A stretch of 64,000 nt of DNA, taken from NCBI RefSeq assembly GCF_014109725.1, contig NZ_CP058554.1, forward strand, positions 558,001-622,000, written 5' to 3'. Positions 1 to 7,471 of the stretch are shown here, piece after piece. The stretch comes from Comamonas piscis. GTDB taxonomy: Bacteria > Pseudomonadota > Gammaproteobacteria > Burkholderiales > Burkholderiaceae_C. The notes beneath the pieces are model-generated. The model saw only the letters and a list, made by a program, of their open reading frames with translations. It did no database searches and was not told the origin of the DNA. Position numbers and translations under genes: made by a program. The stretch's first letter is position 1, and the number at the start of each line of letters is the position of its first letter.

Positions 1-2
1 GC

Positions 3-701
3 CACAAGGGCCTGGTGCGCTACCCCTATGGCCGCGAAGGCGGCCTGATGAAGCTGGTGGCCGAGGTGGTGGGCATGCCGGGCGACAACCGCGTGCTTGA
101 TGGCGCCATCTACCTGATCGACCCGGTGGACCCGTCGTCGATCTTCCCCGAGGCGCTGGCCTTGAAGCGCCAGTGCGTGATCCACGGCAAGCCCTTTATC
201 TCCACGGCAGCCAGCGCGCGCGACTGGGTGGAGATGGAACGCATCCACGCCGGGCTGGCGCCTGATCGCCAAGCCGACCGCCTGCACGACTATGGCAACC
301 AGACCCTGGCGCTGATTGCCCACGATGCGATGAAGCCGGCGATGCTCGACTTTTGCGAGCGCAATTTTGCGTTGCTCTCACGCTACCGCCGCCGTGTAGG
401 CACCGGCACCACGGGTCAAAAGCTCAACGAGCTGGCCTGGAGCAAGGGCTGGCCTGCTGACAAGCCCTGGGTGGACCGCTACAACAGCGGCCCGCTGGGG
501 GGCGACGCGCAAATCGCCGATCTGGTGTTGGAACGCCGCTGCCAGCGCGCGATCTTCTTTGAAGACCCGCATGTGGCCCGCCAGCATGAGGCCGATATCC
601 AGCTGCTGGAGCGGGCGGTGACGACCGTCACCCAAGAGGTGGTGTGCATGACATCGCCAGCGGTGGCCCAGCGCTGGTGCGATGCGGCGGTCAAGCGCTA
701 A
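3..701 (+). CDS. Methylglyoxal-synthase-like protein, two tandem MGS-type domains (5' end outside window)
   Basis: The frame is open to the left edge, so the start lies upstream; 232 residues are visible. Counting from the GTG at 15, residues 97-225 hold every MGS landmark: LIAHD with its His and a Lys four residues on, the TGTTG phosphate-binding loop, GPLGGDAQI with the catalytic Asp, FFEDP, and a His-Glu-Ala-Asp after it. MGS converts dihydroxyacetone phosphate to methylglyoxal and phosphate in the cytosol. Residues 1-72 look like the C-terminal half of a second, degenerate MGS fold (GREGGLM, IYLIDPVDP, then a helix and a 'GKPFISTAASARDW' strand). E. coli MgsA is about 152 residues with one domain, so this is longer than usual. 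A glyoxalase-fold gene converges on it, 15 bp away. The family is clear; whether the enzyme is active is unknown. Confidence 0.8.
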   Translation, partial: HKGLVRYPYGREGGLMKLVAEVVGMPGDNRVLDGAIYLIDPVDPSSIFPEALALKRQCVIHGKPFISTAASARDWVEMERIHAGLAPDRQADRLHDYGNQTLALIAHDAMKPAMLDFCERNFALLSRYRRRVGTGTTGQKLNELAWSKGWPADKPWVDRYNSGPLGGDAQIADLVLERRCQRAIFFEDPHVARQHEADIQLLERAVTTVTQEVVCMTSPAVAQRWCDAAVKR

Positions 702-716
702 GTCGTACCTCGTCAG

Positions 717-1151
717 TCATCCGCCTGCCTGCACTTCGTTGGCCACCTCGATCAGGTTCTCGTCTGGATCGTAAAAGTACAGCGACTGCAGCGGAGCCCT
801 TGCACCCGTTGCCCGCACCGGCCCTTGCACGATGGGCACCTGCTGGCGCTGCAGATGGGCGGCCACATCGGCCAGCGGCAGGCGGGTGCGAAAGCACAGG
901 TCGGCTGAGCCGGGCGTGGCGTGCCGCACATTGGCATCCACCACATGGCCCACTTCATGCAGGTTGATTTTCTGCCCACCAAAGTGCAAAGCCCAGCGCC
1001 CGGGCTTGAACTCACGTGCCTCCATGCCCAGCACGCGCTGGTAGAAGGCGAGGGTCTGCGCAATGCTGGCGACGGTGAGCACCAGGTGGTCGAGGCCGTC
1101 AACCAGGGCGGGGGTGGCGGCGGTACCGGATGGGGCGGCGGCGTGAGGCAT
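717..1151 (-). CDS. VOC (glyoxalase/bleomycin-resistance) family protein
   Basis: A single vicinal-oxygen-chelate domain of 144 residues. It opens with LDHLVLTV (metal-ligand His), then FYQRVLGME, a WALHFGGQKINLHE strand (second His region), and ends with YFYDPDENLIEVAN, whose Glu is the usual last metal ligand. One βαβββ pair is at each end, so this is probably a dimer-forming enzyme. I chose the ATG at 1151; a TTG seven codons upstream is also in frame. It converges on the methylglyoxal-synthase-like gene, so a role in methylglyoxal or another aldehyde/thiol adduct is possible. However, it resembles the small generic VOC proteins more than glyoxalase I. Substrate unknown. Confidence 0.8.
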   Translation of the reverse strand: MPHAAAPSGTAATPALVDGLDHLVLTVASIAQTLAFYQRVLGMEAREFKPGRWALHFGGQKINLHEVGHVVDANVRHATPGSADLCFRTRLPLADVAAHLQRQQVPIVQGPVRATGARAPLQSLYFYDPDENLIEVANEVQAGG

Positions 1152-1214
1152 GGGCGTTACCGGAAGCTGCAAAGCGCCATTGTCGCAGCAGGTGCCAGCC
1201 CGGCGCTGTCGGTG

Positions 1215-1697
1215 TTATTGCATCGACAGCAGTGTCGCCTGCACATAGGTAATCTGCAGCTTGCCATCAAGCATGGCAAAGGTGGCGACCTCATCACTGA
1301 CCGAGGTGACAGGCTGGCCTTGCAGCGCGGCGCTCTCGCGCACGGTGGCGTAGGCGGTGGCGGTCTTGCCGCCCCGCGCCATCTCTACACGGGTGTTGCT
1401 GCGCTCATGGCTGTGGCGGTTGCCAGCGGCGCTCCAGCTTGCGTTCAAGAGTTGCAGGTACTCACTTTTATTCAGGCGCATGGGCTCGGGCATATCGGCC
1501 TGGCGCATATCGATCACTACCTGGGCCTGGGGTGCCAGCCATTGGGCGACGGCAGCGCTGTCTTGCTGTTGCACTGCTTGTTCGACCTTGGCCATGGCCA
1601 GGTAGATGTCGCCTTCGTTGAGTTTGGAGGAGCAGCCTGTGAGGGAAGCCAGCAGAGCGCCAGCGGCGATGGGAGAGAGGAGGGAGGTTTTCATCAT
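1215..1697 (-). CDS. Predicted lipoprotein, NTF2-like fold suspected
   Basis: 160 residues with a lipoprotein signal peptide: MMKTS, a hydrophobic stretch, and the lipobox LTGC with Cys22 as the acylation site. The mature part has a helical start (LAMAKVEQAVQQQD, AVAQWLAPQAQVVID), a middle 'SWSAAGNRHSHERSNTRV', and beta-strand-like ends (TATAYATVRE, EVATFAMLDGKLQITYVQAT). That pattern is typical of SnoaL/NTF2-like lipoproteins, but no catalytic motif is recognisable. It is divergent from the transaminase operon across a 289-bp intergenic region. Start at 1697; the second ATG codon is equally possible. Function unknown. Confidence 0.75.
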   Translation of the reverse strand: MMKTSLLSPIAAGALLASLTGCSSKLNEGDIYLAMAKVEQAVQQQDSAAVAQWLAPQAQVVIDMRQADMPEPMRLNKSEYLQLLNASWSAAGNRHSHERSNTRVEMARGGKTATAYATVRESAALQGQPVTSVSDEVATFAMLDGKLQITYVQATLLSMQ

Positions 1698-1817
1698 TGA
1701 TCTATCAAAAGTACTGTTTCAATTGCTTTTATTTATTTAACGCCAGAGATTAATAAAAAATGCCTGTGCTGTCCAGCGCTCTCCCGCAACACCTTCGGCG
1801 GGGTGATGTACGGACCT

Positions 1818-1840
1818 CTTGGCGGAGCGCTCTTCCCAAG
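1818..1840. promoter_or_regulatory. Imperfect 23-bp inverted repeat in divergent intergenic region
   Basis: Between the lipoprotein gene and the transaminase gene, CTTGG at 1818-1822 mirrors CCAAG at 1836-1840. The centre is the 8-bp palindrome GAGCGCTC, with a few mismatches between. It could be a regulator-binding site or an RNA hairpin; no adjoining T-run supports a terminator. Confidence 0.35.
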
Positions 1841-1872
1841 GCTGAACGAGGGGCAAAAAATGGGCTTGCTTT

Positions 1873-1892
1873 ACTTGCAGAAATCAGCAAGT
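1873..1892 (+). promoter_or_regulatory. Inverted repeat ACTTGC-N8-GCAAGT, candidate operator of the transaminase gene
   Basis: Perfect 6-bp arms at 1873-1878 and 1887-1892 lie 95 bp upstream of the transaminase start. A weak promoter reading (TTGCAG at 1875-1880, 18 bp, TGATAT at 1899-1904) would place the repeat over the -35 box. This fits a repressor or activator site, perhaps for the IclR protein encoded at 5042. Inference only. Confidence 0.35.
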
Positions 1893-1986
1893 GAGCTTTG
1901 ATATCTCATTCTTTGAATAAGCATCGCCGCGCCCCACAATGGCGAATCAACAGCGGTAGCCGCGATGCGGATTCAAGGAGCAGACC

Positions 1987-3348
1987 ATGAGCTTTGTGCA
2001 GATTGACGACACCACCGGCAGCACCCAGCTGCGCACCGACGCAGCCTGGCTGGAGGCGCACTGGATGCCCTTTACCGGCAACCGCAACTTCAAGGCGCAA
2101 CCGCGCATGATCGTCAGCGGCCAGGGCGCCTACTACACCGATGGCGACGGGCGCAAGATTTTTGACGGCCTCTCGGGCCTATGGTGCTCGGGCATTGGCC
2201 ATGGCCGCAAGGAAGTGGCCGAGGCGATTGGCAAGGCGGCGCTGCAGCTGGATTACGCACCGGCTTTCCAGTTTGGCCACCCTGCCTCGTTCGCTCTGGC
2301 CAACAAGATCAAGGAACATACGCCCGCCGGTCTGGACCATGTGTTCTTCACCGGCTCGGGCTCGGAAGCAGCCGATACCTCACTGAAGATGGTGCGCGCC
2401 TACTGGCGCCTCAAGGGCCAAGCTGGCAAGACCGTGCTGGTGGGCCGTGAGAAGGGTTACCACGGCGTGAACTACGGCGGCATCTCGGTGGGCGGCATTG
2501 CCGGCAACCGCAAGATGTTTGGCCAAGGCATTGTGGCCGACCACCTGCCCCACACCCAGCCACCGGCCGGCACCTTCCAGAAGGGCATGTCCGATGAAGG
2601 CGGCCGCGCGCTGGCCGACAAGCTGCTCGATGTGATCACCTTGCACGACGCCAGCAATATTGCCGCGGTGATTGTGGAGCCGTTCTCGGGCTCGGCCGGT
2701 GTGGTGATTCCGCCCAAAGGCTACCTGGAACGCATCCGCGAGATCTGCACGCAAAACGGCATTCTGCTGATTTTTGATGAAGTCATCACCGGCTTTGGCC
2801 GCTGCGGTGCCTGGACCGGTGCCGAAGCCTTTGGCGTTGTGCCAGACATCATGAACTTTGCCAAGCAGGTCACCAATGGCGCCCAGCCGCTGGGTGGCTG
2901 CGTGGTGACCAAGGAAATCTACGACACCTTCATGGCCGCAGGCGGCCCCGAGTACATGCTGGAGTTTGCGCACGGCTACACCTACTCGGCCCACCCGGTC
3001 GCTTGCGCGGCAGGCTTGGCTGTTATGGACATTCTGGAAAAGGAAGACATGCCCGGCCGTGTGAAGGCGCTGGCGCCTTACTTTGAAAATGCTGTGCACA
3101 GCCTCAAGGGTGCCAAGCATGTGGCCGACATCCGCAACTACGGTCTGGCCGCCGGCTTTACGATTGCCGCGCTGCCCGGCGAGCCCGCCAAGCGCCCTTA
3201 TGAGATCGCGATGAAGTGCTGGGAAAAAGGCTTCTACGTGCGCTATGGTGGCGACACCATCCAGCTGGCACCGCCGTTCATCAGCGAGAAGGCCGAGATC
3301 GACCGCCTGATCAACGCGCTGGGTGATGCGCTGGCTGAGACCAACTGA
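1987..3348 (+). CDS. Omega-amino acid:pyruvate aminotransferase (class III, PLP)
   Basis: 453 residues, the usual size for beta-alanine:pyruvate transaminase. It transfers the amino group of an omega-amino acid such as beta-alanine to pyruvate, giving alanine and malonate semialdehyde. Visible hallmarks are the TGSGSEAADTSLKM phosphate-binding region, YHGVNYGG, IVEPFSGSAGVV, LIFDEVITGFGRCG with the PLP-binding Asp, and NFAKQVTNGAQPLGG with Lys293 as the Schiff-base lysine. AAGGAG lies 8 bp before the ATG. The (methyl)malonate-semialdehyde dehydrogenase gene follows, which strongly supports an omega-amino acid substrate. It was not distinguishable here from related GABA or putrescine:pyruvate enzymes, but the partner gene argues for beta-alanine. 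Confidence 0.9.
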   Translation: MSFVQIDDTTGSTQLRTDAAWLEAHWMPFTGNRNFKAQPRMIVSGQGAYYTDGDGRKIFDGLSGLWCSGIGHGRKEVAEAIGKAALQLDYAPAFQFGHPASFALANKIKEHTPAGLDHVFFTGSGSEAADTSLKMVRAYWRLKGQAGKTVLVGREKGYHGVNYGGISVGGIAGNRKMFGQGIVADHLPHTQPPAGTFQKGMSDEGGRALADKLLDVITLHDASNIAAVIVEPFSGSAGVVIPPKGYLERIREICTQNGILLIFDEVITGFGRCGAWTGAEAFGVVPDIMNFAKQVTNGAQPLGGCVVTKEIYDTFMAAGGPEYMLEFAHGYTYSAHPVACAAGLAVMDILEKEDMPGRVKALAPYFENAVHSLKGAKHVADIRNYGLAAGFTIAALPGEPAKRPYEIAMKCWEKGFYVRYGGDTIQLAPPFISEKAEIDRLINALGDALAETN

Positions 3349-3373
3349 CCTGCGTAAAAACCGCTTCGCATCT

Positions 3374-3404
3374 GGCGTCCCTTCGGGACGCCGGTGCTGT
3401 TTTT
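3374..3404 (+). terminator. Intergenic hairpin with T-run (possible attenuator)
   Basis: GGCGTCCC-TTC-GGGACGCC is a perfect 8-bp stem with a 3-nt loop, followed after 7 nt by TTTTT. The gap between stem and T-run makes it a weak terminator. Between two co-directional genes of one pathway it may lower read-through or protect the upstream mRNA. Confidence 0.5.
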
Positions 3405-3428
3405 GAATTGAACCCAAGAGAGACTGAC

Positions 3429-4946
3429 ATGAACCACGACAAGAACGTGACCGCCACCGTAGGCCATCTGATCGACGGCAAGATCGTGCACGATGGCGGC
3501 CGCACGCAGCCGGTGTTCAACCCGGCAACGGGCCAATCGACGGTGAGCGTGGAGCTGGCCAGCAAGGCGACGGTGGAGGCAGCGATTGCCTCTGGCGAAA
3601 AGGCCTTCCCCGCCTGGCGCAATACGCCGCCGCTCAAGCGTGCGCGCATCATGGGCCAGATCAAAGTGCTGCTGGAGCAGAACGCCGACAAGATCGCCGC
3701 GATGATCACCGCCGAGCACGGCAAGGTGCTGGCCGATGCGCATGGCGAGCTGCAACGCGGTATCGAGAACGTCGAGTTCGCCAGCTACGCGCCCGAGCTG
3801 CTCAAGGGTGAGCACAGCCGCAATGTGGGCCCCAATATCGACAGCTGGAGCGAGTTCCAGGCGCTGGGGGTGACGGCGGGCATCACGCCCTTCAACTTCC
3901 CCGCGATGGTGCCTTTGTGGATGTGGCCCATGGCCGTGGCCTGTGGCAATACTTTTGTGCTCAAGCCTTCCGAGCGCGACCCGACCAGCGCGCTGTTCAT
4001 TGCCCAGCTGGCGCAAGAAGCCGGCCTGCCACCGGGCGTGCTCAACGTCGTCAATGGCGACAAGGAAGCGGTCGATACCCTGCTGCATGACCCACGCGTC
4101 AAGGCAGTGAGCTTTGTTGGATCGACCCCGATTGCCGAGTACATCTACGGCGAAGGCTGCAAGAACGGCAAGCGCGTGCAAGCATTGGGCGGTGCCAAGA
4201 ACCATGCGGTGGTGATGCCCGATGCCGACATCAGCAATGCGGTGACCGCGATGATGGGCGCCGCCTACGGCAGCTGCGGCGAGCGCTGCATGGCCGTGCC
4301 GCTGGTCGTGGCCGTGGGCGACGAGGTGGCCGACCAGATGATTGCCGGCCTGAGCGCCGAGATCGCCAAGATGAAGGTGGGCCCGGGCACTGACAACGGC
4401 AACGACATGGGTCCGCTGATCACCAAGCCGCATTTCGAGAAGGTCAAGGCCTATGTGGACAGCGGTGTGGAAGAGGGCGCTAAGCTGCTGATCGACGGCC
4501 GCAGCCTGCAGGTGGCCGGCCATGAGGAGGGTTACTTCCTCGGCCCTTGCCTGTTCGACAACGTGCGCCCCGGCATGAAGATCTACCAGGAAGAGATCTT
4601 TGGCCCGGTGCTGGGCATTGTGCGCGTCAAGACCTTGCAAGAGGCGATGGACCTGATCAACGCACACGAGTACGGCAACGGCACCTGCATCTTCACCCGC
4701 GATGGCGAAGCAGCCCGCTACTTCAGCGACCACATTCTGGTCGGCATGGTCGGCATCAATGTGCCGCTGCCTGTGCCTGTCGCCTACCACTCGTTTGGCG
4801 GCTGGAAGCGCAGCCTGTTTGGTGACCTGCACGCCTACGGCCCGGATGCCGTGCGCTTCTACACCAAGCGCAAGACCATCACCCAGCGCTGGCCCAGCGC
4901 CGGTGTGCGCGATGGCGCGGTCTTCAGCTTCCCAAGCAGCCGTTAA
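3429..4946 (+). CDS. mmsA: CoA-acylating methylmalonate/malonate-semialdehyde dehydrogenase
   Basis: 505 residues of the aldehyde dehydrogenase superfamily. It oxidises malonate or methylmalonate semialdehyde with NAD+ and CoA to acetyl- or propionyl-CoA plus CO2. Features: TPFNFPAMVPLWMWP near the nucleotide site, FVGSTPIAEYIY, ALGGAKNHAVVMPDAD, and GSCGERCMA with Cys287 as nucleophile. The usual ALDH general-base Glu is replaced (LGGAKN), as is known for the MMSDH subfamily. I chose the ATG at 3429 (AAGAGAG upstream); an in-frame ATG at 3408 lacks a good ribosome site. It lies 80 bp after the transaminase and completes beta-alanine to acetyl-CoA; valine or pyrimidine breakdown are alternative uses. 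Confidence 0.92.
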   Translation: MNHDKNVTATVGHLIDGKIVHDGGRTQPVFNPATGQSTVSVELASKATVEAAIASGEKAFPAWRNTPPLKRARIMGQIKVLLEQNADKIAAMITAEHGKVLADAHGELQRGIENVEFASYAPELLKGEHSRNVGPNIDSWSEFQALGVTAGITPFNFPAMVPLWMWPMAVACGNTFVLKPSERDPTSALFIAQLAQEAGLPPGVLNVVNGDKEAVDTLLHDPRVKAVSFVGSTPIAEYIYGEGCKNGKRVQALGGAKNHAVVMPDADISNAVTAMMGAAYGSCGERCMAVPLVVAVGDEVADQMIAGLSAEIAKMKVGPGTDNGNDMGPLITKPHFEKVKAYVDSGVEEGAKLLIDGRSLQVAGHEEGYFLGPCLFDNVRPGMKIYQEEIFGPVLGIVRVKTLQEAMDLINAHEYGNGTCIFTRDGEAARYFSDHILVGMVGINVPLPVPVAYHSFGGWKRSLFGDLHAYGPDAVRFYTKRKTITQRWPSAGVRDGAVFSFPSSR

Positions 4947-5041
4947 AACCATGCAGCAGCAGCCCATCCACAGCGATGGGCCCGGCTGCAAGTTGGTGCG
5001 TTTCTTGCGAAGCCCAGGGCATTGCCCCCAGCCTTTGCACC

Positions 5042-5971
5042 ATGCGCACCAGCACCGCCCGCTACCGATCTTCGGAACCCGCCGCTTCAGCAGAAGCGGC
5101 AGCCCCCAGCACCTCTCCAGGCACGCCACCGGCACACCCACCGGTGGCGGCTTTGTCTGCGCCGGAGCCTGAGGCACCCGCGGCTGAGCCTGCGCCGGAG
5201 CCCGCAGCGGACGGCTTGTTCAACCTCTCGCTGGCCAAGGGCCTGCAGGTGCTGCGCGCCTTCAATGCCGCGCACCGCAGCATGACCCTGGCCGAGATTG
5301 CGCAGGCTGCCGGCATGACCAAGGCCTCGGCGCAGCGCTCGGTGCATACCTTGCAGGCGCTGGGCTATATCGGCAAGCACCCGAGCACGCGGCGCTTTGT
5401 GCTGCTGCCGCGTGTGGTGGAGTTGGGCTTCAACTACCTGGATGCGCATCCGATGATCAGCGCCGCCCACACCTATCTGGCGCAGCTGGCGCGGCAAAGT
5501 GGTGAGACGGCAACCTTGTCCGAGCCTGCGGGCACGCACATGGTCTACCTGGCCCAGGTGCTGACGACCCAGCACATCCCGGTGCTGACGCCGGTGGGCA
5601 CCCAGGTGCCCTTGTATGCCAGCAGCTGCGGCCGCGCCTACCTGAGCCAGTTGCCCGCCGAAGCGGCCCGCGCGTTGCTGCAGCAGGCACCCATGCCGGC
5701 ACGTACCCGCGCCACCTTGACGACGGTGGATGCCGTCATGGCGCAGTTGGCGCAGTGCCAGCAGACGGGCTATGCCACCAACTGCGAAGAGCTGTTTCTG
5801 GGCGACATGGGCATTGCCGCGCCGGTGTTCAATGCGCGTGGCGTGGTGGTGGGCGCCATCCACCTGGCACCGCCCACCAGCCGCTGGAACATGGCCGATG
5901 CCCAGCAGGCGCTGGCGCCGCTGGTGATTGAATGCGCGCGGGCGGTGTCGCAGTTGCTGCCGGCGGACTAA
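5042..5971 (+). CDS. IclR-family transcriptional regulator with Pro/Ala-rich N-terminal arm
   Basis: 309 residues from the ATG at 5042 (an in-frame ATG at 4976 would add 22). The first ~55 residues are a low-complexity Ala/Pro/Glu arm (APEPEAPAAEPAPEPAA). Next comes the winged helix-turn-helix (FNLSLAKGLQVLRAF, MTLAEIAQAAGMTKASAQRSVHTL), then the IclR effector domain (GETATLSEPAGTHMVYL, VPLYASSCGRAYLSQLP, GYATNCEELFLGDMGIAAPVFN). IclR proteins are cytosolic dimers that respond to small acids. It sits 95 bp after mmsA in the same direction, so it is likely the local regulator of the transaminase/mmsA pair. The N-terminal arm is longer than in typical IclR members. Confidence 0.88.
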   Translation: MRTSTARYRSSEPAASAEAAAPSTSPGTPPAHPPVAALSAPEPEAPAAEPAPEPAADGLFNLSLAKGLQVLRAFNAAHRSMTLAEIAQAAGMTKASAQRSVHTLQALGYIGKHPSTRRFVLLPRVVELGFNYLDAHPMISAAHTYLAQLARQSGETATLSEPAGTHMVYLAQVLTTQHIPVLTPVGTQVPLYASSCGRAYLSQLPAEAARALLQQAPMPARTRATLTTVDAVMAQLAQCQQTGYATNCEELFLGDMGIAAPVFNARGVVVGAIHLAPPTSRWNMADAQQALAPLVIECARAVSQLLPAD

Positions 5972-6054
5972 AGTGCTTGGTAGCCAGCCGGGGTTGCGTA
6001 GGAGCCCGGGGGCTCCACGCGGTGCAAACGGTTTAAATCGCTGCGAAGGCCGTA

Positions 6055-7308
6055 TCAGGCCACCCCCGCATGCGCCAGCATCGCATGCAGCAGCACATTG
6101 CAGCCAGCGGCCAGGTGCTCGGATTTGGCGTCCTCGATCTCGTTGTGGCTGATGCCATCCTTGCAGGGCACAAAGATCATCGCAGTCGGCGCCACGCTGT
6201 GGACATAGACGGCGTCATGCCCGGCGCCGCTGACAACATCCATGTGGTCGTAGCCCAAGGTCTCGGCCGCGCCGCGCACGCTGGCCACGCAGTCGGGGTG
6301 GAAGATGCAGGGTGCAAAACGCACCACCTGCGTGATCTCTACCTGGCATTGGCATTGCGCGGCCAACTGCGCAAACTCCGCGCGCATGGCGGCGTCCATG
6401 GCATCCAGCCCGGTCTGCGACAGGTTGCGAAAATCTACGCTGAACTTGACCTGGCCCGGGATCACATTGCGCGAGTTGGGCAGCACCTGCAGATGGCCGA
6501 CGGTGCCGCGCCCGTGCGGCGCCTGCTCCAGCGCAATGCGGTTGACGGCATCGACCATGCGAGCAGCGGCCAGCATCGCATCATGGCGCAGGTCCATCGG
6601 CGTGGGGCCGGCATGGGCGTCCATGCCGGTTACGGTCACGTCATACCACTGCTGGCCCAGCGCGCCGCTGACGATGCCGATGGGCTTGTCATAGGCTTCC
6701 AGCACGGGGCCTTGTTCGATATGCGCTTCAAAGTAAGCGGCAAAGGCGCCACCGGGCACATCGCCACAGGCCACATCGCCCAGGTAGCCGATGCGGGCCA
6801 GCTCGTCGCCCACGGTGATGCCTGCACCATCTTGTTGCGAGCGGATGTGGTCTGCACCAAAAATTCCCGCAAATGCACCAGAGCCCATCATCACTGGCGT
6901 GAAGCGCGTGCCTTCCTCGTTCATCCAGAAGGCCACTTCCAGTGGCGCAACGGTCTGGATGCCATGGCTGTTGAGCGTGCGCACCACCTCCAGCCCGGCG
7001 AGCACGCCGTAGTTGCCATCGAACTTACCGCCCGTGGGCTGGGTATCGATATGGCTTCCGGTGGCCACGGCGCGTGCCTGCGGATCGGTGCCGGGGCGGC
7101 GGCCAAACACATTGCCTACTTCATCCACGCGCACCTGCAGGCCTGCGTCGCGGAACCATTGCACGACCTGGTCGCGGCCGGCCTTGTCCTCATCGGTCAA
7201 GGCGATGCGGCAGACGCCACCTTTGGGCGTAGCCCCTATCTGGGCCAGGGCCATCAGCGATTGCCAGAGGCGGTTTTCATCAATGCGCAGGCTGTCTATT
7301 TGGGTCAT
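6055..7308 (-). CDS. M20-family Zn-dependent N-carbamoyl/ureide amidohydrolase (beta-ureidopropionase-like)
   Basis: 417 residues from the ATG at 7308, which has AGGAGT 8 bp upstream. Motifs of the AllC/HyuC/PydC branch of M20 peptidases are clear: GSHIDTQPTGGKFDGNYGVL (metal ligands His86, Asp97), MNEEGTRF (Glu pair at 131-132), EAHIEQGPVLE, and a late SGAGHDAVYVHSVAPTAMIFVP. Such enzymes hydrolyse N-carbamoyl-beta-alanine, N-carbamoyl-L-amino acids or allantoate, releasing NH3 and CO2. With the beta-alanine transaminase and mmsA nearby, N-carbamoyl-beta-alanine is the favoured substrate. With an AllA homologue at 14.5 kb, allantoate remains possible. It is divergent from the ABC importer, with a shared palindromic control region. 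Confidence 0.85.
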   Translation of the reverse strand: MTQIDSLRIDENRLWQSLMALAQIGATPKGGVCRIALTDEDKAGRDQVVQWFRDAGLQVRVDEVGNVFGRRPGTDPQARAVATGSHIDTQPTGGKFDGNYGVLAGLEVVRTLNSHGIQTVAPLEVAFWMNEEGTRFTPVMMGSGAFAGIFGADHIRSQQDGAGITVGDELARIGYLGDVACGDVPGGAFAAYFEAHIEQGPVLEAYDKPIGIVSGALGQQWYDVTVTGMDAHAGPTPMDLRHDAMLAAARMVDAVNRIALEQAPHGRGTVGHLQVLPNSRNVIPGQVKFSVDFRNLSQTGLDAMDAAMRAEFAQLAAQCQCQVEITQVVRFAPCIFHPDCVASVRGAAETLGYDHMDVVSGAGHDAVYVHSVAPTAMIFVPCKDGISHNEIEDAKSEHLAAGCNVLLHAMLAHAGVA

Positions 7309-7370
7309 GCGGGTACTCCTTGGGTTGGGGCGAACGATGCGCAGAGCGTTCGCATAAAGCATGCCAAAAA

Positions 7371-7406
7371 TATCGATGAATCAATCACTTGTATCGATTA
7401 TCGATA
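7371..7406. promoter_or_regulatory. Operator candidate: three TATCGAT half-sites, two forming a 15-bp palindrome
   Basis: TATCGAT occurs at 7371-7377, and the perfect palindrome TATCGATTATCGATA occupies 7392-7406. They lie in the 163-bp region between the divergent amidohydrolase (start 7308) and the ABC importer (start 7472). Position and symmetry fit a single regulator controlling both directions. Which protein binds is not shown; GntR- and IclR-type factors are candidates. Confidence 0.55.
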
Positions 7407-7471
7407 GCTGTGATGTGGCACGCAGCTTGCTTTGCAGTTGTCATCCCCCCACTCCTTGGAAAGGTCCTGTA

